This document shows positions 1 through 8,880 of a stretch of DNA of 64,000 bases, piece after piece. The stretch covers positions 106,847-170,846 of the forward strand of contig CAZXDL010000001.1 of the NCBI GenBank assembly GCA_964639505.1, given 5' to 3'. The stretch is from CAZXDL01 sp964639505 (GTDB taxonomy: Bacteria > Patescibacteriota > Saccharimonadia > Saccharimonadales > UBA4665). The translations under genes and the position numbers were made by a program. Each line of letters starts with the position of its first letter. Positions within the stretch are counted from its first letter, which is position 1. A model generated the notes under the pieces. The model worked only from the letters and a program-made list of their open reading frames with translations, was not told the origin of the DNA and did not search any database.

Positions 1-851
1 CTGGCAAACCGGTAGCGGAAAAGGTTTATTACCGACGTAAAAATGGCAAACGCATCCCAGTGGCCGTGAATGCCTCACCAATAATATTTAATAACAAACC
101 ACTCGGCGCAATCGAAGTATTTCGTGACATTTCATTGGAGGAACAGGTTGACCGCATGAAAAGCGAATTCATCTCATTGGCTTCACACCAACTTCGTACA
201 CCACTATCAGCAATTAAAACGTACACGCATATGTTGACAGACGGCTACATGGGGAAGCTCAACGTTGATCAAAAAAAAGCCCTCGGAACCATCGTCACAG
301 CCACAAACCGGATGAACGAATTAATAAGCACCTTGCTGAACATTACCCGCATAGAAAGTGGCACAATTGCCTTGACACCGTCAAATATCGACCTAAAAAG
401 CCTTGTTAATGAAATTTTGCCGGAGTTGGATTTAATGGCAACCCGTAAATCAATTTCTCTAACGTCAAACATGCGACCTAGTTCTAACTTGCAAATCAGA
501 ACAGACCCTTTAATAGTGAAGGAGGTTTTGACAAATTTAATTTCCAACGCGATAAAATATACGCCCGACGGGGGTAAAGTAAAAATTTCACTGTCGGGCC
601 GAGCCAGCGATGTGCTATTTCATGTCAGCGACAGTGGTTGGGGGATACCAAAAGTGTCGCAGGATCAGGTTTTTAGCAAATTTTTTAGAGCCCAAAACAT
701 TGTAAAGAGAGAAACCACCGGCACTGGCTTGGGGCTCTACCTTGTAAAAGGCTTGCTTGATGAACTAGGTGGCACGATTTGGTTTGATAGTGTGGAGGGA
801 AACGGTACAGATTTTTATTTTACGCTCCCACGTACTAAGGAAAGGAAATAA
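1..851 (+). CDS. PAS-domain sensor histidine kinase, C-terminal part (5' truncated by window edge)
   Basis: The frame is open from base 3 and continues upstream, so the true start lies outside the window. The visible N-terminus has a PAS-like strand pattern (YYRRKNGKRIPVAVNAS). It is followed by a HisKA dimerisation helix with the H-box SLASHQLRTPLSAI, whose His is the predicted phosphorylation site, and an ATPase domain with an N-box (NLISNAIKYTP), DSGWGIP and GTGLGLYL. No membrane segment is visible in this part. A receiver-only response regulator begins 84 bases downstream and is its likely partner, though other kinases could act on it. The family assignment is firm; the stimulus is unknown. 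Confidence 0.93.
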   Translation, partial: GKPVAEKVYYRRKNGKRIPVAVNASPIIFNNKPLGAIEVFRDISLEEQVDRMKSEFISLASHQLRTPLSAIKTYTHMLTDGYMGKLNVDQKKALGTIVTATNRMNELISTLLNITRIESGTIALTPSNIDLKSLVNEILPELDLMATRKSISLTSNMRPSSNLQIRTDPLIVKEVLTNLISNAIKYTPDGGKVKISLSGRASDVLFHVSDSGWGIPKVSQDQVFSKFFRAQNIVKRETTGTGLGLYLVKGLLDELGGTIWFDSVEGNGTDFYFTLPRTKERK

Positions 852-934
852 CTTTGCAATGTTAAAAATTCTACACGTTTCGACAGCCGAATTATGCTAT
901 AAATAAAGATGTAATCTCCCAAAGGAGGCACAAT

Positions 935-1327
935 TTGGCACGAATTTTAGTGGTTGAAGATGACAAGGATCTAAACAATGCATACAGCTTAATCCTCAAG
1001 CATGAAGGCCACGAGGTTGTATCGGTTTTTGACGGCAAAGAGGCCCTAGCAAAGTTAAAAAAGTTTACTCCAGATCTTGTATTGCTAGATCTTTTAATGC
1101 CGGTTATGGGTGGTTTAGAATTTTTGCAATCGTGGGAACACCCCAGCAAAGGGGATGACATTAAAATATTAATATTTACGAACATGGAAAATTCGCCTGA
1201 AGTCAACGAAGCCTATAAGCTCGGCGCTAATCGTTGCATTATCAAGTCCTGGACCGCGCCCCACAACTTAGCCAAAGTTGTATCAGATACACTTCAGTCC
1301 GCTGACGGTGTTAAGACAGCAGCTTAG
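935..1327 (+). CDS. Single-domain response regulator (receiver only)
   Basis: This 130-residue CheY-like protein has the acidic pair in VVEDD near residues 9-10, the phosphoacceptor Asp at about residue 52 (LLDLLMP), a Thr near 82 and the conserved Lys near 104 (CIIKSW). There is no output domain, so it must act by protein contact or phosphorelay. The start is TTG, chosen because AAAGGAGG lies just upstream. It directly follows the histidine kinase gene and overlaps the convergent Crp/Fnr gene by 17 bases at the 3' ends. Confidence 0.92.
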   Translation: MARILVVEDDKDLNNAYSLILKHEGHEVVSVFDGKEALAKLKKFTPDLVLLDLLMPVMGGLEFLQSWEHPSKGDDIKILIFTNMENSPEVNEAYKLGANRCIIKSWTAPHNLAKVVSDTLQSADGVKTAA

Positions 1328-2012
1328 AAGGTTGCAGGTCAGCAATAAATTGATCGTTTTGAATCTGAAGAAGCTTCTTTAAATTGAGACGATAGGGCAC
1401 GTGCTTGCCATAATCGACAATTTTTTGCTTCTTGAGCTTGTTAAGTTCAGTCGCGGCCGTTTCCCGAGTTAACCCAGTTAAATTAGCAAAATCTTGGTGG
1501 GTGAGTTCAAGAGTTATTTCGATCTCGCCGTCCTTATTAGCTGGCTTGCCGTGTGTTAGTGCCAAATAGTGAAGAGTATATACTAATTTGTCACTCGCCC
1601 TCGAATGCTGTAAAGCATTTAAACGCAAAGAGCCGCCTAACTGATCATTGAGCAGCCGATTTAGTTCCTGATACAACAAATCCGTGCTCTTTTTGATGAA
1701 CGTTACAAACTCTTCTCGTTCAACCACATAAAGTTCGACCTCAGCGCTGAATACTTCATAGTAAAAGGTTGCACTTGATACTTTCCCGTATATCCATGTA
1801 GCGGGAAATGCGCTGTCTTCAGGATAAAATGCGACCGGCTTTTCGTCACCGTTTACACTTAAATTGTAGGCTTTGATTGTGCCTGATTTTACGATGTAGG
1901 CAGAGCGCGGCACCTCACCCTGAAAAACCACTATTTCGCCTTTTTTATACTTCTTTATTTGATGACGTTCTAAAAACGCATGAAGATAGTTTATAGCAAC
2001 TCTGTCAGCCAT
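1311..2012 (-). CDS. Crp/Fnr-family transcriptional regulator
   Basis: This 233-residue protein has an N-terminal cyclic-nucleotide-binding-type beta barrel (about residues 15-130, with GEIVVFQGE and SAYIVKSGTIKAY), a long dimerisation helix, and a C-terminal winged helix (about 160-225) whose recognition region reads LTHQDFANLTGLTRETAATELNKL. No cysteine cluster for an FeS centre is visible, so it is not a classical FNR. The ligand is unknown. A Crp/Fnr-like box lies before the ATP synthase operon at 27416-27431 and could be a target of this or a related regulator; that link is inference. Confidence 0.88.
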   Translation of the reverse strand: MADRVAINYLHAFLERHQIKKYKKGEIVVFQGEVPRSAYIVKSGTIKAYNLSVNGDEKPVAFYPEDSAFPATWIYGKVSSATFYYEVFSAEVELYVVEREEFVTFIKKSTDLLYQELNRLLNDQLGGSLRLNALQHSRASDKLVYTLHYLALTHGKPANKDGEIEITLELTHQDFANLTGLTRETAATELNKLKKQKIVDYGKHVPYRLNLKKLLQIQNDQFIADLQPSKLLS

Positions 2013-2048
2013 ACTCTAGAGAATAACATTCAGTGCTTTAAGTTGCTA

Positions 2049-3605
2049 CTAGTTTACAGAGGTGCCGGCATTTACTTTAGCCTGATCGCTTCCGAGAACG
2101 ATGATGAAGTCTGCATCATACAGTGTGCCATATGGGTTTTGGGTAGTGACATGATTACCAAAAAGTTTTACAAGAGCAGTTTTTGTGCCTGGCTTATGAG
2201 AGTTGGATAGATCAATGATTGTGGTTGTTGTTTGCGCGGTGTTTCCGGCATCACCAATATCTGAAACCGTCATATTCTTAGATTTTAACTGTTTCTGAAT
2301 TTTACTAGCTAAGCCGAATGACGTTGTGCCATTCAGAACTACGATTTTTGCAGACTCTTGCACAACGGGATTAGATGAGGTTTGTTTCTTGAGAAATGCC
2401 TGTATGTCGCTGTAGTCGTCAATCCCTGCTGCAGGGATTAGGGCTGACTGGCCGTTTGGAGATGCGTAACTGGCTAAAAGACTTTCACCGTTATCATCAT
2501 TAAGGCTTAGCGACTTAATGTTACCCCCACTTATGTTTTTAAGCAGATCATACAGGCGACGCACCTCATTAATTTTGATATCGGTTTTAACATTATTGCC
2601 GATTGCATCCGATAGGCTCGAAAGCTTGGCTGGGTTTGATAATACGCCAGCAGATATTGCTTTGTCTTTGAGCGCCAAAAGCAACTGCCTCTGGTGCTCG
2701 GTACGATCAAAATCACTGCCAGCAAAGCCGTAAGAGTTATAAGCGTCGCCGCGGGCCCGTGCTAAGTCTAATGCCTGTCGTCCATTTAAGTGGTGTGTGC
2801 CGTTAGATAACTTAACAAGCGGTCCTTTTGTCGTCCAGTCGATGTTTGGGTCATAGAGACCCCGTGGATCATCACTTTTAATTGTAATGTCTACTCCACC
2901 GACCGCATCAACTGATTGTCTTAAAGCGGTGTAATTTACAAGTGCGTAGTAATGAATTGGGATATCAAGCGCTTCACCAATCGTTTGCTCGAGCTGACCC
3001 ATACCGCCAGTAGGATAGCCATATTCATTGAAATCGTTGGCCTCACCTGTAACATATACGCTGTTTACTTTTGAATGCCCGTCACCAGGGATTTTTACCC
3101 ATAAATCTCTAGGGATACTCAGCATAAAAGCTTTATTTGTCTTTGTATCTATACTTATAAGCATAATTGAGTCGGTCAACTGACCTCCATTATGACCTGC
3201 ATCGTCGGCAGAGTTGCCAGCTAAAAGAATATTGACGCGACCAGTGTCTTCACCTTTTAATTTGGTGCTAGAAAAAACACCAAAAATATTACCGCCAAAA
3301 ATTTTATGAGCATTCCAGGCAAATTTACCGGCAACAAAGCCACCGATTAATAAGACCAGCAAAGCCATGACGATAACTGATCGTTTTAAGGTCACTTTTT
3401 GGCGAAAGCGTTGCCATCGGCTTCGTTTCACAACGGTCTGGCTAGTTGTCCGCCTCCGTTTGTCTCGGGGATCGTACTGATAACTGGGGAGGGTCATGCC
3501 GACGCCTGGAAATTTATCTGCATTTTGTGCAACTACTGCGTCATGACCAGGCCGCTGTGACTTAGCGACCCGTTTAGTTGGAGTACGTCGAGGTGTTTGT
3601 GCCAT
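2049..3605 (-). CDS. LytR-CpsA-Psr (LCP) family cell-wall glycopolymer transferase with LytR_C tail
   Basis: This 518-residue protein has a basic cytoplasmic N-terminus, one membrane anchor at about residues 78-98 (VIVMALLVLLIGGFVAGKFAW) and an extracytoplasmic LCP domain. That domain carries the typical DSIMLISIDTKTNKAFMLSIPRD, the GGVDI segment, LDLARAR and DFDRTEHQRQLL. A second domain near residues 410-510 resembles LytR_C (IVVLNGTTSFGLASKIQKQL). The family transfers undecaprenyl-linked polymers to peptidoglycan or protein on the outer face of the membrane. The neighbouring glycosyltransferases fit an envelope role. TATAAT lies 14 nt before the ATG on the coding strand. Confidence 0.92.
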   Translation of the reverse strand: MAQTPRRTPTKRVAKSQRPGHDAVVAQNADKFPGVGMTLPSYQYDPRDKRRRTTSQTVVKRSRWQRFRQKVTLKRSVIVMALLVLLIGGFVAGKFAWNAHKIFGGNIFGVFSSTKLKGEDTGRVNILLAGNSADDAGHNGGQLTDSIMLISIDTKTNKAFMLSIPRDLWVKIPGDGHSKVNSVYVTGEANDFNEYGYPTGGMGQLEQTIGEALDIPIHYYALVNYTALRQSVDAVGGVDITIKSDDPRGLYDPNIDWTTKGPLVKLSNGTHHLNGRQALDLARARGDAYNSYGFAGSDFDRTEHQRQLLLALKDKAISAGVLSNPAKLSSLSDAIGNNVKTDIKINEVRRLYDLLKNISGGNIKSLSLNDDNGESLLASYASPNGQSALIPAAGIDDYSDIQAFLKKQTSSNPVVQESAKIVVLNGTTSFGLASKIQKQLKSKNMTVSDIGDAGNTAQTTTTIIDLSNSHKPGTKTALVKLFGNHVTTQNPYGTLYDADFIIVLGSDQAKVNAGTSVN

Positions 3606-3722
3606 TGATATTGCAATCTATTATACATTTTTTTGGCCAATTAAGCGAAGCTTTTTGACAACATTCTTAAGAGTACTACCCCTGTAGACTAATTTCCGGT
3701 ATAATACCTTCATACAACACTT

Positions 3723-4679
3723 ATGAAGTTAATTGTCCAGATCCCATGCCTAAACGAAGAGGCCACTCTGCCTCTCGTTTTAAAATCGATCCCAAAACGC
3801 ATCCCAGGCATCGATAAGATAGAAGTTTTAATAATCGATGACGGTTCAACAGACAAGACAGTTACAGTAGCCAAAAAACACGGAGTAAAGCACATTGTTA
3901 AGCACGTCGGCAATCAGGGGCTTAGTCGTTCGTTTCATGATGGTGTTTTAGAGGCTCTCGAGCTGGGAGCGGATATTGTTGTAAATACAGATGGCGACAA
4001 CCAGTACCCCCAAGAGCGTATAGGTGATCTTGTTCAGCCGATTTTAAGAGGAGAAGCGGACATCGTTATAGCTGATCGGCAAACCAGTACAATCGCTCAT
4101 TTCTCTTGGTATAAAAAAATTCTCCAAAAGATTGGCAGTAAGGTAGTGAACAAAGTCGCCGGCACAGATGTGCCAGACGCCGTCAGCGGTTTCCGCGCAT
4201 ATAGTCGAGATTCATTAATGCGCCTCAACACCATCACTCGTTTCAGCTACTGTACTGAAACTATTATCCAAGCCGGCAACAAAGGCTTAGCCGTTAAAAG
4301 TATTCCGGTAACTACAAATCCAAAACTGCGCGAGTCTCGACTTTTTAAATCAACATTCGAACATGTACGGAAAAGCGCTATGATTATCATCCGAGCATAT
4401 ATCATGTATAAACCATATATAATATTTGGCTGGCTAGGGGGCATTCTGTTAGCGCTGGGCATCGTGCCATTCATCCGGTTTATTGCATTAAGCATTGATG
4501 AAGGAACTACACGTGGACACATTCAATCTTTACTGGTCGGCTCATTGCTCTTAATTGGAGCTTTTTTGTGTCTTGTGTTAGCCATAATCGCCGAGCTCAT
4601 CAGGATTAACCGAATATTGATCGAGGACGACCTAGAGCAAAGTAAGAGGCATCATTTTAAAGCCGACAGACTTAGCTAA
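3723..4679 (+). CDS. Family 2 glycosyltransferase, polyprenol-phosphate type, with two C-terminal membrane helices
   Basis: This 318-residue protein starts with a GT-A domain (IPCLNEEATLPLVL, IIDDGSTDKT, NTDGDNQYP as the DxD-like motif, VSGFRAYSR). It ends with two membrane helices at about residues 233-255 and 268-292, as in dolichol-phosphate-mannose-synthase-like enzymes. It probably transfers a sugar from a nucleotide donor to a polyprenyl phosphate at the inner membrane face. The GT39-like membrane enzyme encoded convergently, with a 4-nt tail overlap, could use such a donor. TATAAT lies 17 nt before the ATG. Confidence 0.9.
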   Translation: MKLIVQIPCLNEEATLPLVLKSIPKRIPGIDKIEVLIIDDGSTDKTVTVAKKHGVKHIVKHVGNQGLSRSFHDGVLEALELGADIVVNTDGDNQYPQERIGDLVQPILRGEADIVIADRQTSTIAHFSWYKKILQKIGSKVVNKVAGTDVPDAVSGFRAYSRDSLMRLNTITRFSYCTETIIQAGNKGLAVKSIPVTTNPKLRESRLFKSTFEHVRKSAMIIIRAYIMYKPYIIFGWLGGILLALGIVPFIRFIALSIDEGTTRGHIQSLLVGSLLLIGAFLCLVLAIIAELIRINRILIEDDLEQSKRHHFKADRLS

Positions 4680-6193
4680 TATAAAAATTGAGTTGGCTGG
4701 CGATAGCCAGGTGTAATTGGCCCAATGCTATTTTGTACGGCGTGATTGATGACTTTTATATGCTGATTATGCCAGTACCAGCTATCATTACTTCTCAAAA
4801 TATATGTCAAGGCGCCACCTCCCCAAGTAAAGCCTAAGATAATCAAGCATACTAGGCCGATCTGTAGTTTTGGATAATTTTTGGTTATTTCCTTTACGCC
4901 CAGCGCAGACAAAAGGATCATGAATGGCATAACTGGAAGGAGATATCTGCCGTTAATAGCAACCGGTCGTGCGGTTTCTATGTACATTGAATAATTTGTT
5001 GCGAAAAGCACTAGGAGATAGCCTAGGGTAGTCCCCAATAACAGCCACAAGGCCGAGTTGTTATATTTTCGCCACACAGTTTTTGCTTTGAGGCATAGCG
5101 CAATAAATCCTAGGGTTCCAAAGATAATGCCACTCCATCCAGGTATCGTCAGCGGGCCACGAGTCTGGAAATCACTAGCTGGTCCGTCAACCGCGAAAAA
5201 GCTGCGCAACCACATACCTCTAATCCACTCAAATGCAAAATTATTCAGACTGGTTTCGGCGTTACCTTTTTGCTCCTTGAAGTTATAATCCCTAATCCAT
5301 GGGCCGTAATATTGACAGTGATCGTAATCCAGAACTTCTGCGCAATCTGGCACTGGCTTATGGTAGCGCAATATATTAACACCATAGCGCTCTATAAATA
5401 ATCCACCCAATAAAACAATTGCCAATATCATGCTCGCTGCCACAATTTTCCCTATTTTTGACCAGCCATGAAGTAAAGCTATTCTTAATTCCTTTATAGT
5501 TTGGTATTTACCCTTGAAAAATACGATCGTAAATACAATGATGGCTATAAAAATCGGCAAAAATGCATATTTTACAATCGATGCGCACAGGCATACTATA
5601 ATCAGCCAGAGTAGACCTCGCACATCAACATGTTTCTTTGTAGAGTTTTGCTTTAAGGCTAGGGCGAGGAGCAGCGCAAGACCAGTCAAGGGGATGATGA
5701 CATTATCGTAGTTTATTTGAGCTGCCAACAGTGGTGTAACGGGTATCAACACAAATACTAAAAGGCAGAGATTTACAATCTGAGTCGATGCTCCAACTTT
5801 AGCTAGGAGACGCCTATATACCACCAGCCCGCCTACAAAAAACGTGATATTAATAGCTCTAAGTATCAGTACTTGTGCCATCAAATTAGATGTAACTGCC
5901 TCGATTGCCCGATAAGGAAAGCTCATTATGTAGTGGTAGAAATAGGAGGGGTCTCGAGCTACGGCGCCAAATGCGTCACCACCCGATGCCTGGCCATCCC
6001 AAAAAGGGCTGATATGGTGGGTGTAGATTTTTATCAAGCCGAGGTGAAAATCCTCGTCAAATGCCATAGGGTAACGTCCAGTGAGGGCGATCCAGCCGGC
6101 CTCCAGTATCAGCAACAAGACAATCGCCCAAAAAAACTTATTAGATCCGACAAACACAAAAAAACGATGTCTTGGGGTAATGTTCTTTTTCAT
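4676..6193 (-). CDS. Multi-pass membrane protein, GT39/GT-C-like glycosyltransferase
   Basis: This 505-residue protein has about ten hydrophobic segments. The first extracytoplasmic loop has an acidic pair followed by His (AFDEDFHLGLI), which matches the position of the catalytic acidic motif of GT-C enzymes using polyprenyl-phosphate sugars. A large loop near residues 280-350 separates the N- and C-terminal helix bundles. It lies opposite the polyprenol-type GT2 and divergent from a flippase-like gene, so a role in envelope glycan transfer is likely. Acceptor and sugar are unknown. A -10-like TATATC sits 6 nt upstream of the ATG. Confidence 0.75.
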   Translation of the reverse strand: MKKNITPRHRFFVFVGSNKFFWAIVLLLILEAGWIALTGRYPMAFDEDFHLGLIKIYTHHISPFWDGQASGGDAFGAVARDPSYFYHYIMSFPYRAIEAVTSNLMAQVLILRAINITFFVGGLVVYRRLLAKVGASTQIVNLCLLVFVLIPVTPLLAAQINYDNVIIPLTGLALLLALALKQNSTKKHVDVRGLLWLIIVCLCASIVKYAFLPIFIAIIVFTIVFFKGKYQTIKELRIALLHGWSKIGKIVAASMILAIVLLGGLFIERYGVNILRYHKPVPDCAEVLDYDHCQYYGPWIRDYNFKEQKGNAETSLNNFAFEWIRGMWLRSFFAVDGPASDFQTRGPLTIPGWSGIIFGTLGFIALCLKAKTVWRKYNNSALWLLLGTTLGYLLVLFATNYSMYIETARPVAINGRYLLPVMPFMILLSALGVKEITKNYPKLQIGLVCLIILGFTWGGGALTYILRSNDSWYWHNQHIKVINHAVQNSIGPITPGYRQPTQFLY

Positions 6194-6212
6194 GACAATG
6201 ATATAACAACAG

Positions 6213-6218
6213 TATAAT
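6213..6218 (+). promoter_or_regulatory. -10 box (TATAAT) of the flippase-like gene
   Basis: A perfect TATAAT lies 7 nt before the chosen ATG at 6226, which implies a leaderless or nearly leaderless mRNA. No good -35 hexamer at 17 nt is visible. Confidence 0.55.
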
Positions 6219-6225
6219 GTATAGC

Positions 6226-7101
6226 ATGTTTAAACGTTCAAAGTGGCGAAGCCTAGCAGCAATCACGATTCTTGTCCTGACTGTAGTAGTCTTTGTCGTC
6301 TACTTCGTAAACCATCCGGAGGTTTGGGATGAGCTCGGTCAAATACCACGGACAACATTGTTTATTATTTTAGGGCTCTATTTAATTTTTGTTGGGAGTC
6401 TTGCATTGGTCAACACTGCAACACTGCGGCTTTGCAGATACAAGATGAAAGCCAGCGAAAGTCTGCTGCTGACGATGTATTCATCAGTTATTAATTTTTT
6501 TGGGCCATTACAAAGCGGTCCGGCGTTTCGAGCCATATATGTAAACCAAAAACATGGTGTAAAGATTAAAGACTACACGATCGCAAGTTTCGTTTATTAC
6601 TTCTTTTACGCACTTTTTAGTATTATTTTGCTGTTTTCTGGAGTGCTTAAGTGGTGGATTACACCCTTCGCAATTGTTTTGCTAGTCGCAATTTTTTATA
6701 TGAAGTTCAAAAAGAATAAATATCTCGGCCGTCTCAGCCTTCTTTCCTTGAGCAACTGGCCCTACATGGCGGCCGCCACTTTTGCTCAAATATTTGTATT
6801 ATTAATGATTTTTTGGATTGAATTGACAGCTGTGTCCCCAGGAATACAATTCAGTCAGGTTGCAATTTATACAGGTGCCGCTAACTTGGCATTGTTTGTC
6901 TCGTTAACGCCCGGGGCAATCGGCTTCAGGGAAGCATTTTTGGTTTTTACGCAAAAGCTACACCATATTGATAACGCTACTATCGTTGCTGCTAATACGT
7001 TAGACCGCGCAATTTATGTATTAATGCTCTTAATACTAAGCGGAGTAATCATCATCACGCACGCTGGCAAAAAGTTACGCGTACAGCCAGCTAAAGACTA
7101 G
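6226..7101 (+). CDS. Lysylphosphatidylglycerol synthase TM-region / UPF0104 flippase-like membrane protein
   Basis: The product is about 291 residues with seven to eight predicted membrane helices. It has the family's hallmark regions: FFGPLQSGPAFRAIYV in the middle and LTPGAIGFREAF near the C-terminus, matching the P-x-G-x-G-x-RE pattern of UPF0104 proteins. There is no catalytic LPG synthase domain. Proteins of this type are proposed to move lipid-linked intermediates or lipids across the membrane. An ATG at 6217 is in frame but lies inside the TATAAT box (6213-6218); the ATG at 6226, 7 nt downstream of that box, is preferred. It overlaps cyoE tail to tail by 4 nt. Confidence 0.8.
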   Translation: MFKRSKWRSLAAITILVLTVVVFVVYFVNHPEVWDELGQIPRTTLFIILGLYLIFVGSLALVNTATLRLCRYKMKASESLLLTMYSSVINFFGPLQSGPAFRAIYVNQKHGVKIKDYTIASFVYYFFYALFSIILLFSGVLKWWITPFAIVLLVAIFYMKFKKNKYLGRLSLLSLSNWPYMAAATFAQIFVLLMIFWIELTAVSPGIQFSQVAIYTGAANLALFVSLTPGAIGFREAFLVFTQKLHHIDNATIVAANTLDRAIYVLMLLILSGVIIITHAGKKLRVQPAKD

Positions 7102-7958
7102 GGCAGGAGCCCGCCAAACGACATCATAACTGATAGCGACAATATAACTATTAAAGAAAACTTGAAGCATTGTTTAGCCCAAAGTGCATCATCAACATTA
7201 CGATACCCAATCAAAGCAAGCCAAAGCCAAATGAGACTTATTGGAACCATAATTAATAGATAAGCGACTCCTGTATAGCCAAACAGCGTCAGCATAGAAG
7301 TGGCTGCTAAAAATAAAACGATATAGATTAAGATTTGGCGTTTCGTGGCAGAGATGCCTTTTTTTACTGGCCAGACAGGAAGCCTAGCTGCTTTATAGTC
7401 CTTATATCTGTAGATAGCGATCGCATAAAAGTGTGGCATTTGCCAAGTTACTAGAATCAGGAAAATTAATCCAGCGCCTAGATTCAGTTGGTTGGTTACA
7501 GCCGTATAACCGGCCACAGGCGGTAAAGCGCCTGCCACGCTCCCGACTAATGTCCCATACACCGAACGCCGCTTTGCTATTCCGTACACGACTATGTAGA
7601 TCAAGTACGCCAGCAATCCGAGGCCTACCGTCAGCCAATTTGTGTATAGTGCGAGAATTAAAAATCCCGCGAGCCCGAGAAAACCGGAATATATCATGGC
7701 AGATTGTGGGCTTATATTGCCGGCAGCCAAGGCACGGTTTTTTGTCCTGACCATCTTGGAATCAATTTCTCGGTCAATATAATTATTAAAAACACAAGCA
7801 GAAGCAATTATTAACGCCGTGCCAGCTAAAGCCCAAAACATCAACAAAAAATCAACATCACCTTTAGACGCCAATAAAAACCCTGCCGTGGTGTTGATTA
7901 TGTTTCCATAAACGATTCCCGGCTTAGTCAGTTGATAATATGTAGTAAACCGGCTTAT
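7098..7958 (-). CDS. cyoE: Protohaem IX farnesyltransferase, probable AUA start
   Basis: This UbiA-type membrane prenyltransferase makes haem O for the bo3 oxidase. Visible motifs are NNYIDREIDSKMVRTKNRALAAG (the first aspartate-rich motif) and a family-typical N-terminus, YYQLTKPGIVYGN. The first conventional start (TTG at 7874) would cut off that conserved N-terminus. The open frame upstream contains no ATG, GTG or TTG. The AUA at 7958 forms an ATAA overlap with the cyoD stop, exactly where the other cyo junctions have ATGA or GTGA. Using it gives 286 residues, a normal length. An ATG-to-ATA change, real or from sequencing, would leave the cyoD stop intact. Confidence 0.85.
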   Translation of the reverse strand: MSRFTTYYQLTKPGIVYGNIINTTAGFLLASKGDVDFLLMFWALAGTALIIASACVFNNYIDREIDSKMVRTKNRALAAGNISPQSAMIYSGFLGLAGFLILALYTNWLTVGLGLLAYLIYIVVYGIAKRRSVYGTLVGSVAGALPPVAGYTAVTNQLNLGAGLIFLILVTWQMPHFYAIAIYRYKDYKAARLPVWPVKKGISATKRQILIYIVLFLAATSMLTLFGYTGVAYLLIMVPISLIWLWLALIGYRNVDDALWAKQCFKFSLIVILSLSVMMSFGGLLP

Positions 7959-8314
7959 TGGGGGTATCCCTCGTCTTGGATTATATATTTATCAGAGGAC
8001 TTCACTGTGTCGGCGTGGTGGTAATTGAGGTTATTCATAATCCATAGCGAGCCAAAAATTAGAATCACAACAACCATAGTCATAAACCAAAACACAACTT
8101 GCTTCCAGCGCGGTCGAGACTCACGACCTAAATGAAGGAAAAATATCATTTGTATAAAAAATTGGATTAAAGCGAGCCAGCCAATCCAAAGCAAGAGGGC
8201 ATTGCCGTTAAAACTATGATTTACAACAGAAAAATATGCCAGCAAGGTTAGACTGACACAAATTACAAAACCCGTAGTGTAGGCTCTTAAGGTGTATCCG
8301 TCATTTTGCTTCAT
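7955..8314 (-). CDS. cyoD: Cytochrome bo3 quinol oxidase subunit IV
   Basis: This 119-residue protein has three hydrophobic helices in the COX4_pro arrangement. The second and third read LLLWIGWLALIQFFIQMIFF and VVFWFMTMVVVILIFGSLWI. The motif QFFIQMIFFLHL is typical of CyoD. It is a small accessory subunit that stabilises the oxidase in the membrane. It overlaps cyoC by ATGA (8311-8314), so translation is probably coupled. Confidence 0.92.
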   Translation of the reverse strand: MKQNDGYTLRAYTTGFVICVSLTLLAYFSVVNHSFNGNALLLWIGWLALIQFFIQMIFFLHLGRESRPRWKQVVFWFMTMVVVILIFGSLWIMNNLNYHHADTVKSSDKYIIQDEGYPQ

Positions 8315-8880
8315 GCCGCCCCCATAAGATATACAATACTAAAGATAAATATCCAGACTACATCTAAGAAGTGCCAAAAAATACTGAGTAGAGTTAAGCG
8401 TCGATAATTAGCGGCGGTGAGACCATAATTAAAGACCCTAATCATCATCACTGCCATCCAAATCAGACCTGCCGTGATGTGTAGGCCGTGTGTGCCGACT
8501 AGCGTAAAGAAAGCTGATAAGAATCCGCTTCGACGCCAGCTGTTACCCTCCTGAACGAGGTTATTGAATTCGGTTAATTCAAGAGATAAAAACGCGATGC
8601 CTAATAAAAATGTTATGGCCAGCCATATCAGCACATGGCTGCGTCGGTTTTGTCGAGCCGCGAGAATCGCCAAACCACAAGTAAAGCTACTAACAAGCAG
8701 TATTAAAGTCTCAGCAAGTACGAATGGCAGGCTAAACAACTCGCTGCCTGGTTCGCCGCCAAAGTTGTTATTACGTAGTACTGCGAAAGTTGCAAACAAC
8801 GTCGCGAACAATACACAATCGGTCATTATATAGACCCAGAATCCAAAAACGGTTTTTTCGTCGGATTCTTTAAGGTTCAT
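8311..8880 (-). CDS. cyoC: Cytochrome bo3 quinol oxidase subunit III
   Basis: The product is 189 residues with five membrane helices, the shorter quinol-oxidase form of subunit III. The N-terminus reads FGFWVYIMTDCVLFATLFA. Later come GTHGLHITAGLIWM with the conserved HGxH pattern, and FWHFLDVVWIFIF at the C-terminus. It is an integral subunit of the terminal oxidase. The start codon overlaps the cyoB stop (ATGA, 8877-8880). Confidence 0.95.
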   Translation of the reverse strand: MNLKESDEKTVFGFWVYIMTDCVLFATLFATFAVLRNNNFGGEPGSELFSLPFVLAETLILLVSSFTCGLAILAARQNRRSHVLIWLAITFLLGIAFLSLELTEFNNLVQEGNSWRRSGFLSAFFTLVGTHGLHITAGLIWMAVMMIRVFNYGLTAANYRRLTLLSIFWHFLDVVWIFIFSIVYLMGAA

